Source of the DNA: Streptosporangiaceae bacterium
Lineage (GTDB): Bacteria > Actinomycetota > Actinomycetes > Streptosporangiales > Streptosporangiaceae
NCBI GenBank assembly: GCA_025964695.1
Contig: JAOPYK010000052.1
Location: 1 to 36,630, forward strand
Length of the DNA: 36,630 nt
Reading direction: 5' to 3'
Shown: piece after piece, positions 16,107 to 24,435 of the stretch
Numbering within the stretch: position 1 is the stretch's first letter
How the letters are laid out: every line of letters begins with the position of its first letter
The notes under the pieces: model-generated
The model's input: only the letters and a program-made list of their open reading frames with translations
Database searches by the model: none
What the model was told of the DNA's origin: nothing
Position numbers and translations under genes: made by a program

Positions 16107-16742
16107 TCAGCCGTTGTAACGGCCGCTGATCTCCTGCCAGGTGGGAGGCGGACCGGGCAGGGGCGGCGCGGACGGGGAGTGCAGGGCCTCCAGCAGCAGG
16201 GACAGATAGCGGTGCTGGAGCCGGTGCGTACGGTCCTGGTCGCCCACCTTGACGGACTGGAGCTGCTCGAACAGCAGGGACAGATCGCCGACCTCGATGT
16301 CGGGGCGCAGCCCGCCGCTCGTCTTGGTACGGTCGATGAGCTCCTGGGTCAGCTGAGAGGCCCGGTACCCTTCGCGATTCAGCTCTTCGGTGGCGGTGAA
16401 ACTGCCGGACAGGCGCTGGGTCAGCGAGCTGGATCCGGCCTCCACACAGCGGCTCATGAACCCGGCGAAGGCGCTCCACGGATCACCGTCATCGGCGAGG
16501 GCGGCTTCGACCTCCGCGATGTACCGTCGCAGTCCGTCCCCGGCGAGCCGCTGGAGCAGTTCGTCCTTGCTCGCGTAGCGGCGGTAGAGCGCGCTGATGC
16601 CCACCCCGGCCCGTTCGGCCACCGCGGAGATGGGGGCGCCGGGGTCGGCGAGGAAGACTTCGCGGGCGGCTTCGAGGATCAGCAGGTCGTTACGGGCCGC
16701 CTGTGCCCGGCGGCCGCTCAGCGGAGTAGACGTGGTCTCCAT
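16107..16742 (-). CDS. TetR family transcriptional regulator
   Basis: 211 residues from ATG at 16742 (METTSTPLSGRRAQ); an ATG four codons upstream at 16754 is possible. The N-terminal helix-turn-helix reads ILEAAREVFLADPGAPISAVAERAGVGISALYRRYASKDELL with conserved G-x-S-A-L-Y-R-R-Y at about 50-58. The C-terminal half is helical and variable. It diverges from the beta-clamp gene at 16908, and its own promoter region contains inverted-repeat elements (16753-16773) that could be an autoregulatory operator. The target is otherwise unclear; it lies downstream of no obvious transporter. Confidence 0.9.
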   Translation of the reverse strand: METTSTPLSGRRAQAARNDLLILEAAREVFLADPGAPISAVAERAGVGISALYRRYASKDELLQRLAGDGLRRYIAEVEAALADDGDPWSAFAGFMSRCVEAGSSSLTQRLSGSFTATEELNREGYRASQLTQELIDRTKTSGGLRPDIEVGDLSLLFEQLQSVKVGDQDRTHRLQHRYLSLLLEALHSPSAPPLPGPPPTWQEISGRYNG

Positions 16743-16752
16743 ACCATCCAGC

Positions 16753-16773
16753 ATACATGGAACGTATTATTCC
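16753..16773. promoter_or_regulatory. Possible operator between TetR and beta-clamp genes
   Basis: Two overlapping short inverted repeats lie just upstream of the TetR start: ATAC-N7-GTAT (16753-16767, flanking ATGGAAC) and GGAA-N7-TTCC (16759-16773). Position and symmetry fit a TetR operator, but the arms are only 4 bp and the assignment is tentative. Confidence 0.35.
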
Positions 16774-16907
16774 GTTCTGTGCTGCCGATTCTGTGGGCGC
16801 TCCCGCGATTGTGCTGCTCGCCGGCGTGGCAGCTCGACAAGGCGTCTATTCTGTCGGACTCGCTGGATAACGTGTGAGTGCAGGAAGCCGAGGAAGGGGC
16901 AGCTCAG

Positions 16908-18014
16908 ATGAGGTGCACGATCGACCGAGACGTCCTCGCGGACGCCGTCGCCTGGGCGGCGCGCACCTTGCCCGCCCGTCCGGCGATCCCCGTCCTGGCC
17001 GGGATGCTGATCGACGCGGAGGACACGGGTGCGCTGACCATGTCCAGCTTCGACTATGAGGCATCCGGGCAGGTGACCATCGAGGCCACCGTGACCGAGC
17101 CGGGCCGGGTGCTGGTGCCCGGGCGGTTGCTGACCGACATCGTGCGAAGCTTGTCGCCGCAACCGGTGCACATCGTCACCGATGGGTCCGAGACGGTGCT
17201 CACCTGCGGCAGCGCCGAGTTCGGGCTGCTGACGATGCCCGCCGAGGACTACCCTGACCTGCCCAAGATGCCCGACGCCGCGGGCACCGTCGAAAGCGAC
17301 GTGCTGGCCGCCGCGGTCGCCCAGGTCGTGGTGGCCTCCAGCCGCGACGACACACTGCCGATGCTCACCGGTGTGCGGGTCGACATCGAGGGCGGCACCA
17401 TGCGGCTGGCGTGCACCGACCGCTACCGCATCGCGGCCCGCGAACTCCCCTGGACGCCCACCCGCCCGGACTTCAGCGTGGCGGCGGTGGTGCCCGCCCG
17501 GACCCTGGCCGACACCACCAGATCGCTGCGGTCCGGGACCCCGACCGAGCTCGCGATGGCGGGCACGGCCGACAGCCTCATCGGCCTGACCTGTGGTGGA
17601 CGCCGCATGACCACGCGGCTGCTCGACGACCAGTTCATCGACTACCGATCGCGGCTCACCGCCGACTGGGCGGTTCGGGCCCAGGTGTCCGTCGCCCCGT
17701 TCGTCGAGGCGATCAAGCGGGTGGCGCTGGTCGCCGAGCGCACGACCCCGCTGCGGCTCGCCTTCTCCCAGGGGGAGGTACGGATCCGGGCGGCGACCGG
17801 GGACGCGGCCCGGGCCAACGAGGTCCTGCCGGCTGAGCTGAACGGAGACGATATCGACGTCGCCTTCAACCCGCAGTTTCTGCTGGACGGCCTCGCGGGC
17901 ATCGGCTCCGATCTCGTGAACCTGGACTTCACCGCACCGTCCCGGCCCGCCCTGCTGACCGGAGACACCGACGACTTCCGCTATCTCCTCATGCCCATCC
18001 GCCTGTCCGGATGA
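16908..18014 (+). CDS. DNA polymerase III beta subunit (sliding clamp) paralogue
   Basis: 368 residues, near the usual clamp length; ATG at 16908 with AGGAAGGGG about 8 bases before. It shows the three-domain clamp fold: a start MRCTIDRDVLADAVAWAARTL, ARPAIPVLAGMLIDA, VPGRLLTDIVRSL, TMPAEDYPDLP, then MLTGVRV, LACTDRYRIAARELPW, and a C-terminal LLMPIRL tail. The clamp encircles DNA and tethers polymerases. The primary dnaN normally sits between dnaA and recF, but here the neighbours are a TetR gene and a propeller protein. It is therefore probably a second clamp. I use no symbol because which copy is essential cannot be told. Confidence 0.85.
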   Translation: MRCTIDRDVLADAVAWAARTLPARPAIPVLAGMLIDAEDTGALTMSSFDYEASGQVTIEATVTEPGRVLVPGRLLTDIVRSLSPQPVHIVTDGSETVLTCGSAEFGLLTMPAEDYPDLPKMPDAAGTVESDVLAAAVAQVVVASSRDDTLPMLTGVRVDIEGGTMRLACTDRYRIAARELPWTPTRPDFSVAAVVPARTLADTTRSLRSGTPTELAMAGTADSLIGLTCGGRRMTTRLLDDQFIDYRSRLTADWAVRAQVSVAPFVEAIKRVALVAERTTPLRLAFSQGEVRIRAATGDAARANEVLPAELNGDDIDVAFNPQFLLDGLAGIGSDLVNLDFTAPSRPALLTGDTDDFRYLLMPIRLSG

Positions 18015-18035
18015 GCGGCGCCAGACCCCGGAGCC

Positions 18036-19013
18036 TCAGTCCTCCTGGGTGAGCGCGGTGACGGAGTGCAGGCCGGTCGATCGGCTGGACCCGCCGGTCT
18101 GCAGGGAACCGACCATCCACACCGTCCCCGGGACGACCGAAGCGGCGCCCAGCCACACCGCCGCACCGTCCAGCGGCGCGGGCGAGTCGGCCCGGCGCCA
18201 CTTCTCGCCGTCGAAGTGTGCGAGTTCGCCGCGACCGCCGGCGGCCCACACGTCGGTGGGCGACAGGGCGGTCAGGGTGTTCACCGAGCTCAGGCCGGGG
18301 TCCACCCGGCGCCAGCGGCGGCCGTTCCAGTGCAGCAGACCGTCTCCGCCCGCAGCCCAGGCCGAGCCGTCGGGCAACGTCACCACGTCGGTGAGCGACG
18401 ATCGGCCGCTCGGGCAGCGCACCTGCCGCCAGGCTTGACCGTCGAAATGCATGATCAGCTGGCCGGAGCCGGTCGTCCCTACCGCCCACACGTCGTCGGG
18501 TGTGGTGCCGGCCACCGCGAGCAGTCTGCCCCGGCCGGGGGCCGGAGTGGGGATCGGGGTCCAGTTCGTTCCGTCCCAGCGGAGCGCGATCGCCCCGCCC
18601 GGCACGCCATGCCCGACGGCCCAGGCCTCGTCGACGCCGAACATCGCGACGGAGGTCAGCACGTAACCGGTCTGGAGCCAGGGGCCCGGATCCTGCGTGG
18701 CCCAGGTCGTACCGTTCCAGTGCTGGACCAGCGGCACCTCCCGGCCGGCCAGCCGATCGTAGCCGCCGCCGACCGCGATGGCGGCTCCCGGTGAGACCGC
18801 CGCCACGCCCAGCAGCCCCGCACCGATGAGCGAGGCCGACGACGGGGTCGCCACGACCGACCAGGCCGTGCCGTCCCAGTGCTGGATCATCGGGTGATCC
18901 GCGGTCTGACCGACCGACCAGGCCTCGTCGGGTGAAAGCGCGACGATGTCGTTCAAAAGGGCGGGTGGGCCGGCCGGTGAAGTGACCCCCCAGACGCCTT
19001 CGGAACGTTTCAT
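18036..19013 (-). CDS. Beta-propeller-like repeat protein
   Basis: About 325 residues from ATG at 19013 (MKRSEGVWGV). The frame stays open to an ATG at 19118, but that extra part has weaker third-position GC and no ribosome site. Six or seven repeats are visible, each with an A-W/V-W-A-V/A-G strand and then H-W/F-D/N-G-x-x-W: for example EAWSVG...QHWDGTAW, DVWAVG...MHFDGQAW and DVWAAG...AHFDGEKW. Such repeats fold as a propeller of the Kelch/BNR sort. There is no signal peptide, so a cytoplasmic binding or scaffold role is inferred; no catalytic motif is seen. It is convergent with the clamp gene (21 bases apart) and downstream of the XRE-cupin gene. Confidence 0.75.
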   Translation of the reverse strand: MKRSEGVWGVTSPAGPPALLNDIVALSPDEAWSVGQTADHPMIQHWDGTAWSVVATPSSASLIGAGLLGVAAVSPGAAIAVGGGYDRLAGREVPLVQHWNGTTWATQDPGPWLQTGYVLTSVAMFGVDEAWAVGHGVPGGAIALRWDGTNWTPIPTPAPGRGRLLAVAGTTPDDVWAVGTTGSGQLIMHFDGQAWRQVRCPSGRSSLTDVVTLPDGSAWAAGGDGLLHWNGRRWRRVDPGLSSVNTLTALSPTDVWAAGGRGELAHFDGEKWRRADSPAPLDGAAVWLGAASVVPGTVWMVGSLQTGGSSRSTGLHSVTALTQED

Positions 19014-19146
19014 CGCGGCCCCGCGCACGGCGGCGCGCCCCGTAACGTCGTTCACGTATCCGTCCTGGTCATGGATTACCACGTTAACGAATGTGAGTAT
19101 CCCCTTGGTTCCGGGCATCAGGTGCGGGCGTTACACCGCACAGGGG

Positions 19147-19779
19147 TCAGAGATCCATAACCGCCAGGACATAGCGACATGCCGATTCTTCGTCGTTGCC
19201 ATAGCTGTGCGACCGGTCACCCGCGAACACACCCGCGATGCCGGCCGGCAGCCGATGCCGGTGGCCGTCCACGGTGAGGTCGAGCGTGCCCTCCTCGACG
19301 TAGAGGATCTCGCGGGTCCCCGGCGCGTGCGGCTCGCTGTCGCGCCGTTCGCCCGGTGCCAGTTCCCACTTCCACAGTTCGATCGAGGGACGGGGGTCGC
19401 TGCCGCCCAGCAAGGTGCCTGTGCCGCCCCCTGGGCCCTGCCACAGCACCACGTGCCGCTTGGGCGGGAAGAGCTGTACGAGTGGCTCCTCCTCCACCTG
19501 GACCAGCCGGGTCAGCGCCACCCCGAGGGCTTGGGAGATCCGGATCAGCGTGCCGAGGTTGGGGTTGCCGCGTCCCTGTTCCAGCGCGACGAGCACTCCC
19601 TTGCTGACGCCGGAGCGTGCGGCGAGCCGGTCCAGGCTCCAGCCGTGCGCCGACCGCATGGCACGCACGGTCCGCCCCACGGCCTCGCCCACACCCTCGC
19701 CCCCGGTGGCGCCCCCGCTGGGGGCGAGGGTGTGGGCGCCGCTGGGGGCGCCGCTCGCGGCCGGTTCCACGTCGCTCAT
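19147..19779 (-). CDS. XRE family regulator with C-terminal cupin domain
   Basis: 210 residues if translated from ATG at 19779. The N-terminal 30 residues (GAPSGAHTLAPSGGATGGEG) are low-complexity and encoded by a long inverted repeat, so the true start may lie further in. The helix-turn-helix is at about 36-90: VGRTVRAMRSAHGWSLDRLA, SGVSKGVLVALEQGRGNPNLGTLIRISQALGV. The cupin is at about 125-208, with GTREILYVEEGTLDLTVDGH and PAGIAGVFAGDRSHSY. Such regulators (SutR/PuuR-like) bind a small ligand in the cupin and repress neighbours. It diverges from the B3/B4-domain gene, which is the likely target with its transporter. Confidence 0.9.
   Translation of the reverse strand: MSDVEPAASGAPSGAHTLAPSGGATGGEGVGEAVGRTVRAMRSAHGWSLDRLAARSGVSKGVLVALEQGRGNPNLGTLIRISQALGVALTRLVQVEEEPLVQLFPPKRHVVLWQGPGGGTGTLLGGSDPRPSIELWKWELAPGERRDSEPHAPGTREILYVEEGTLDLTVDGHRHRLPAGIAGVFAGDRSHSYGNDEESACRYVLAVMDL
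19686..19738. repeat. 19-bp perfect inverted repeat inside the XRE-cupin 5' region
   Basis: CGCCCACACCCTCGCCCCC (19686-19704) is the exact reverse complement of the segment at 19720-19738, with a 15-base spacer. It lies 41-93 bases into the XRE-cupin reading frame as annotated from 19779. In mRNA it would form a very stable hairpin close to the start. No T tract is present, so it is not a classical terminator. An 11-bp piece of the right arm (CGCTGGGGGCG) recurs at 19740-19750. Confidence 0.9.
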
Positions 19780-19855
19780 GCCCTGGTGCATCCTCCCGGT
19801 CGTTTGAATGCACTATACGTTGCAATAAGATGACCGACTTGAGGAGGAAGCCGTC

Positions 19856-20527
19856 ATGTTCGAGTACATCGCCGTTCACGAGTCCGTCCAGAGACTGCGC
19901 CCCGACTTCGCCGTGCTGGCCATGACCGCCGAGGGGCTCGGCAACGGCCCCAGCGACGACCTGTCCACCGGCTGGCTGGACGTCGCCGGCGGGCGTGCGG
20001 CGCTGGAGGACCCCCATGTGCAGGCCTGGCGGGAGGCCTACGCCGCCTTCGGGGCGAAACCCAAGCGCACCCGGCCCTCCGTCGACGCCCTGCTGCGTCG
20101 CGTGGACTCCCTGCCCGCCGTCAACCGGGTCGTGGACGCCTACAACGCGGTCAGTGTCGAGTACGCGCTGCCCATCGGCGGTGAGGACCTCGACGCCTAC
20201 CGAGGCCCGGCCAGGCTGGTGCGGGCCACCGGCACCGAGCCCTTCGACACCATGGCGGACGGTGTCCCCGCCGTGGAACATCCCGCTGCCGGTGAGGTCG
20301 TCTGGTGCGACGACGAAGGCGTGACCTGCCGTCGCTGGAACTGGCGGCAGTGCGTCCGCACCCGTATCACCGAGTCGACCAAGAACGGGCTGTTCCTGTT
20401 CGAGCGCCTCGAGCCGTACTCCCTCGACCGCCTGCACGCGGCCGCCGAGGATCTGGCGGCGCGGCTGCGCGTGCTCGCGCCGGATGTACGAATCGAAGGC
20501 AGGCTCATCGGCCCCACGGATCTCTAA
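19856..20527 (+). CDS. B3/B4 tRNA-binding domain protein
   Basis: 223 residues from ATG at 19856 with GAGGAGGAAG upstream. The fold matches the B3/B4 domain of the phenylalanyl-tRNA synthetase beta chain: an N-terminal EDPHVQAWREAYAAFG, KPKRTRPSVDALLRRV, LPAVNRVVDAYNAVSVEYALPIGGEDLD, then GEVVWCDDEGVTCRRWNWRQ and a C-terminal TKNGLFLFERL. Free-standing B3/B4 proteins are proposed to act as editing or tRNA-recognition factors (family knowledge), but function here is unproven. The stop overlaps the start of a damaged EamA transporter (TAATG), so the two formed an operon. Divergent from the XRE-cupin regulator. Confidence 0.88.
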   Translation: MFEYIAVHESVQRLRPDFAVLAMTAEGLGNGPSDDLSTGWLDVAGGRAALEDPHVQAWREAYAAFGAKPKRTRPSVDALLRRVDSLPAVNRVVDAYNAVSVEYALPIGGEDLDAYRGPARLVRATGTEPFDTMADGVPAVEHPAAGEVVWCDDEGVTCRRWNWRQCVRTRITESTKNGLFLFERLEPYSLDRLHAAAEDLAARLRVLAPDVRIEGRLIGPTDL

Positions 20528-20828
20528 TGGTCACGCTGCTCGGCCTTGGCTCCACCCTGGTCTACGGCGCCGCCGACTTTCTCGGCGGGACCGCGTCCCA
20601 CCGGGCCCACCGCGCTCCCGGTGCTGATGGTGAGCGTGCCGGTGCGGCTGGCGATCCTCTGCTCGAGCTTCGGCCGGGATGCTCAGCCTGGCCGCGGTGC
20701 TGGCTTCGCTGTATCCGGCGGTCACCGTCCTGCCGGCCCGCGTCGTCTACAGCGAATGGCTGCGAGTGATCCAGCGCCTCGGCCTGGCCGTCGCGGTCGC
20801 CGGCGTGGCTCTCGTCACGATCAACTGA
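20527..20828 (+). pseudogene. EamA/DMT transporter, internally deleted and frameshifted
   Basis: The N-terminus is intact (MVTLLGLGSTLVYGAADFLG) and starts in a TAATG overlap with the B3/B4 gene. The reading then shifts (TALPVLMVSVPVRLAIL in another frame). The last 49 residues follow from an ATG at 20679 in a third frame: MLSLAAVLASLYPAVTVLPA, RVVYSEWLRVIQRLGL, AVAVAGVALVTIN. Both ends match EamA-family exporters, which are about 290 residues long, so some 190 residues of the middle are missing. The gene cannot make a working transporter. Its tail is 7 bases from the convergent CynX-type permease. Confidence 0.85.
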
Positions 20829-20835
20829 CTCGCGG

Positions 20836-22224
20836 TCAGTGGCGGGTGTGCGCCGGCTGGGCGAACTCCTTGGGCTCCACGTGCGTGTGGCCCCGCCCGG
20901 GACCGGCTGCCGCTCCGTGGACCCGGTACGGACCGGATCCGGCGCAGGTGCGGGGGACATCGAGCTCGTCGGGGGCGTCAGGGGCGTCGGGTTCGCCGGG
21001 GATGAAGATGGGCCGGCTCGGGGTGATCTGACCGGGGCGGGCGGCCTGCCAGGCGATCAGGGTCTCGGGGATCAGCCAGACCAGCAGCAGCGCCAGCGGG
21101 ATCTGCCAGCCGCCGGTGACCCCGTGCAACGCCCCGAAGGCGAACGGCCCGATTCCGGCCAGCAGATAGCCGGTGGTCTGGGCCATGCCCGACAACCGAG
21201 CCGCGCTCGCAGCGCCGCCGGCGCGCAGCGTGATGAGGGTGTAGGCGACCGGAAACGCGCTCCCGGTACCGGTGCCCAGCACGATCACCCAGACCCAGCC
21301 GTACTGCGGCGCGGCCAGCAGACCGCCGACGCCCAGTGCCATCAGGCTCATGACGACCGCGACGAGCGGACGCTGGTCCCGCAACCGGGCCGCCAGCATG
21401 GGCGCGGCCAGACCGGTCGGGATGCCGAGCAGCATCATGACCGAGAGCATCAACCCGGCGGTGCCGGAGGCGTACCCCTGGTCCCGCATGATCTCCGGCA
21501 GCCATGACATGAGCACATAGAACGCCAGCGACTGCATGCCCATGAAGCCGCTGACGTACCAGGCCAGTCGGTTCCGGAGCAGGGATTCCCCGTCGGTGCT
21601 CTGCGTACGCCCGGCGGCCTGGGCCGGCACGGGCCGACCGGTGCGCGCCCGGGCCAGCCCGGCCCAGACCAGCGCGGCGACCAGGGCGGGCAACGCCCAC
21701 ACGGCGAGGGCCAGGCGCCAGCCTCCGGTGTCGACGAGCGGCACGGCCAGCCCTGCCGCAACGGCCGCTCCCGCCGACATCACCATCATCGCCATGCCGG
21801 TCAGCCCGCCGACCCGATGCGGGAAGGTGCTCTTGATCACGTACGGCATGAGCACGTTGCCGATGGCGATACCCGCCCCGGCCAGTGCCGTCCCGGCGAA
21901 CAGTGCAACGGGAGCGGGGACCAGTCGGAGCAGGATGCCCGCCGCGATCAGCAGCAGCGCACCGGTCAGACTCGCCGACGGGCCGAATCTGCGCGCCAGC
22001 GGTGCCCCCGCGGCGGCGAAGGCGCCCAGAGACAGCACCGGCAGGGTGGTGAGCACCCCCATGGCCGCGCCGGACAGCCCGAACTGACGCTGCAGGTCGC
22101 CCAGCAACGGGGACACCCCGCTGATCGCGGCACGCAGATTGATCGCCAGCAGGATGAGGCCCGCCAGGGTCCAGAGGGCGGCGGCTCGGGTGAGCCTCGG
22201 GCGGTCGGTGCCGTCGGTGGTCAT
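20836..22224 (-). CDS. MFS transporter, CynX/NimT family
   Basis: 462 residues, about 12 membrane helices. The start MTTDGTDRPRLTRAAALWTLAGLILLAINLR and motif AINLRAAISGVSPLL are typical of CynX-type permeases. MFS landmarks include GAPLARRFG in loop 2-3 and GNVLMPYVIKSTFPHRVGGLTG in the middle, with NRLAWYVSGFMGMQSLAFYVLMSWLPEI opening the second half. Family members carry cyanate, nitroimidazoles or similar small anions and drugs; the substrate here is unknown. The C-terminal 60 residues form a charged, hydrophilic cytoplasmic tail. The GntR gene at 22292 lies upstream in the same direction and is a likely regulator. Confidence 0.9.
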   Translation of the reverse strand: MTTDGTDRPRLTRAAALWTLAGLILLAINLRAAISGVSPLLGDLQRQFGLSGAAMGVLTTLPVLSLGAFAAAGAPLARRFGPSASLTGALLLIAAGILLRLVPAPVALFAGTALAGAGIAIGNVLMPYVIKSTFPHRVGGLTGMAMMVMSAGAAVAAGLAVPLVDTGGWRLALAVWALPALVAALVWAGLARARTGRPVPAQAAGRTQSTDGESLLRNRLAWYVSGFMGMQSLAFYVLMSWLPEIMRDQGYASGTAGLMLSVMMLLGIPTGLAAPMLAARLRDQRPLVAVVMSLMALGVGGLLAAPQYGWVWVIVLGTGTGSAFPVAYTLITLRAGGAASAARLSGMAQTTGYLLAGIGPFAFGALHGVTGGWQIPLALLLVWLIPETLIAWQAARPGQITPSRPIFIPGEPDAPDAPDELDVPRTCAGSGPYRVHGAAAGPGRGHTHVEPKEFAQPAHTRH

Positions 22225-22291
22225 GTTGCCTTCGTCTTCGGGGCACGGGGCATGCCGGTAAAGCAGAACAGATCAAGGTGGGAGAAGGGGA

Positions 22292-22975
22292 TCAGCGCGG
22301 CGCGGCTTTGACGATGCGGAAGATCTCTTCCATACAGGCCTGGCTGGCCCGGGCCGCGGCCTCGGCGTCCCCATTGCGGATGGCGTCGGCGATGGGGGTG
22401 TGCGGAATGGCGGCGCTCCCGTCCAGATCCGCGCTCGCCGAGGCGATGGTGGAGCGCACGGTGTCGGTGAAGTCGTTCCACAGGTCCACCAGCACGCGGT
22501 TGTGGGTCGCCTCGACGATCGCCGTGTGGAAATCGAGGTCGGCCCCGACGAACGTGTCGTGATCGGAGGCGGCCAGAGCGGCGTCACGCCGGGCGCAGGC
22601 GGCCTCGATAGTCGCGATGTCCGCGTTGTCGCGGTAGTTGGCGGCCAGCCGGGCGGCCTCGACCTCCAGGGCCCGTCGCACCTCCAGGACCTCGATGACC
22701 TTGGCGGTTCGCAGCCGGCGCCGTACCGCGCCGGACATCTCGTTGGTGGCCCGCACGTAGGTGCCGTCGCCTTGCCTGCATTCCAGAAGCCCGGCATGGG
22801 TGAGTGCCTTGACGGCCTCCCGGATGGTGTTACGCCCAACGCCCAGAGTGTCGGACAGGGCCGGCTCCGGGGGAATCTTGTCGCCCACGGCCCACGCCCC
22901 CGATGCGATCTCGCCCTTCAACTGGTCGATCACCTGATCGACCAGGGACGCGCGGTGGGCCGCACGCAGAGTCAC
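22292..22975 (-). CDS. GntR family regulator, FadR/FCD subfamily
   Basis: 227 residues from GTG at 22975, preceded by GGGGGA. The winged helix is at about 8-72: SLVDQVIDQLKGEIASGAWAVGDKIPPEPALSDTLGVGRNTIREAVKAL with GLLECRQGDGTYVRA. The all-helical FCD domain is at about 90-215: RRALEVEAARLAA, FVGADLDFHTAIVEATHNRV and PIADAIRNGDAEAAARASQACMEE. The Asp and His residues in DLDFH and in the last helices bind a metal and the carboxylate effector in the family. It is co-directional with the CynX-type permease, so control of that transporter by a small acid is a fair guess. Confidence 0.92.
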   Translation of the reverse strand: MTLRAAHRASLVDQVIDQLKGEIASGAWAVGDKIPPEPALSDTLGVGRNTIREAVKALTHAGLLECRQGDGTYVRATNEMSGAVRRRLRTAKVIEVLEVRRALEVEAARLAANYRDNADIATIEAACARRDAALAASDHDTFVGADLDFHTAIVEATHNRVLVDLWNDFTDTVRSTIASASADLDGSAAIPHTPIADAIRNGDAEAAARASQACMEEIFRIVKAAPR

Positions 22976-23078
22976 GATTCCCCCAAAGAGCCAGTCATCC
23001 CATGTCTCTATGTTAGGACTAGTTTGGAGTGAAATGTATTCCGGTCGGCGATCGCACCTGGTCGAGCGGGTCAGGTGG

Positions 23079-24425
23079 TCAGAATTCGGCGAGGTCGGCG
23101 GTGGCGTTCTGCGGTAGACGTGCCGAGGGACGCAGCCCCGCCGCTTCCAGCGCCCGGCGGTAGGCGGCGGTCGCACCAGTGCTGTCACCTGCGGCGTCGA
23201 GCAGATCGCCGAGCTCACGGGAGGCCCGCGCGGAGGTCCGGTCGGGCGGGAGCCCCTTAAGCCGGCCCGCGCTGGACCGCAGCTCCGACAGGGCGGCATC
23301 TCTGTCGTCCTGGGCCAGCCGGGCCCGGGCCAGGACGAGCCTGGCCTGGACGCTCCCGATGGCGTGGTCGTCCAGTTCGCTGAGGGCACGTTCGGTGGTG
23401 TCGACGGCCTGGTCTAGCTTGCCCATCAACACCAGCGCGCGGGCCGTCTCGATCGTGCACTCGGCCGCGTCCTGACCGGACAACCGAGGCGCGGCGTCGC
23501 GCAGCAGTTCCAGCGCCTCCCGCGCGGACGTCAGATCGGAGTCCTGACCGGACGGTTCGGTGCCGTACGACGCAACGCCGCGCAGCAGCGCGCGGGCGCC
23601 CGCCACCCCGAGACGGGCCCGGGACAGCGGTGCGGTGCTCTCGTCGTGCGCGGCGATCGCCTGATCGGCCAGATACAGGGCATCCCCGATCGCACCGCCC
23701 CGCAGAGCGAACTCGGTGGCCGCCCGGTAGGCGGAGGTCGTCGGAGTCTCGTCGACGCCGAGCACCCGGCGTCCGAGATCACGAGCGCGTTCCAGATCGG
23801 AGCGGTCCACGTAGGCGAGCATCAGCAGCCGGCCCGCCTCGGTGTGTTCCCGGCCCGTGGTCAGCCCGAGTTCGCGCAGCCGGGCCAGCGCGCGCTCGCC
23901 GAGGGCGATGGCCTGGCCGAGATCCCCGACCGCGTGATAGCAGCGGGCCAGCGAGATCACCGAGGGCAGCCAGCTCGATCGGCCGGGATCGCGCTCGGCC
24001 TGTTCCCGCAGATCCTCGAAGGCTTCGATCGCCGCTTCGAGTTCGCCCAGGTCCTCCAGTGCGCGGGCCCGCCCCCAGCGGGCACGCAACGTCAGCTCGG
24101 GATCGTCGCTGCGCAGGATCACCTCATCGAAGATGGACAGCGCGTTGCGCGGGTCCCCGGCGAGACGGGCCAGCCGGGCGTGGCGCTCGCGAACCTCGAG
24201 GTAGGCGCGCTGCTCCGGCTCGACCCCGTCGGCGAGATACTCCGGAGTACACCCGAGACGCTCGGCGAGCAGGCGGAGCACGGCCGGGGTCGGCGTGCGC
24301 TTTCCCGACTCGATCAGCGAGATGTAGCTGTCAGAGAGGTCATGAGCGGCGAGCTGCGCTTGCGACAGACGTCTTGTAAGCCGCAGATTGCGCACACGTT
24401 CACCGACATTGCCCGGACCCGGCAT
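23079..24425 (-). CDS. XRE family regulator with TPR repeats
   Basis: 448 residues, ATG at 24425 (MPGPGNVGERVRNLRL). The helix-turn-helix occupies about 8-65: LSQAQLAAHDLSDSYISLIESGKRTPTPAVLRLLAERLG. The remainder is a chain of tetratricopeptide-like helix pairs (for example ARWGRARALEDLGELEAAIEAFEDL, LARCYHAVGDLGQAIALGERALARL and AYRRALEAAG), about 8 in all. This layout resembles peptide- or signal-sensing regulators and actinomycete developmental regulators (family knowledge). No partner peptide gene is evident, although a short reading frame lies just upstream at 24436-24549. Confidence 0.9.
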   Translation of the reverse strand: MPGPGNVGERVRNLRLTRRLSQAQLAAHDLSDSYISLIESGKRTPTPAVLRLLAERLGCTPEYLADGVEPEQRAYLEVRERHARLARLAGDPRNALSIFDEVILRSDDPELTLRARWGRARALEDLGELEAAIEAFEDLREQAERDPGRSSWLPSVISLARCYHAVGDLGQAIALGERALARLRELGLTTGREHTEAGRLLMLAYVDRSDLERARDLGRRVLGVDETPTTSAYRAATEFALRGGAIGDALYLADQAIAAHDESTAPLSRARLGVAGARALLRGVASYGTEPSGQDSDLTSAREALELLRDAAPRLSGQDAAECTIETARALVLMGKLDQAVDTTERALSELDDHAIGSVQARLVLARARLAQDDRDAALSELRSSAGRLKGLPPDRTSARASRELGDLLDAAGDSTGATAAYRRALEAAGLRPSARLPQNATADLAEF

Positions 24426-24435
24426 GTGGACTCAC

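Noticed and set aside
16759-16780. LexA/SOS-box-like GAAC and GTTC before the clamp gene
   Set aside because: The spacing between GAAC and GTTC is 10 bases, not the 4 of the actinobacterial SOS box.
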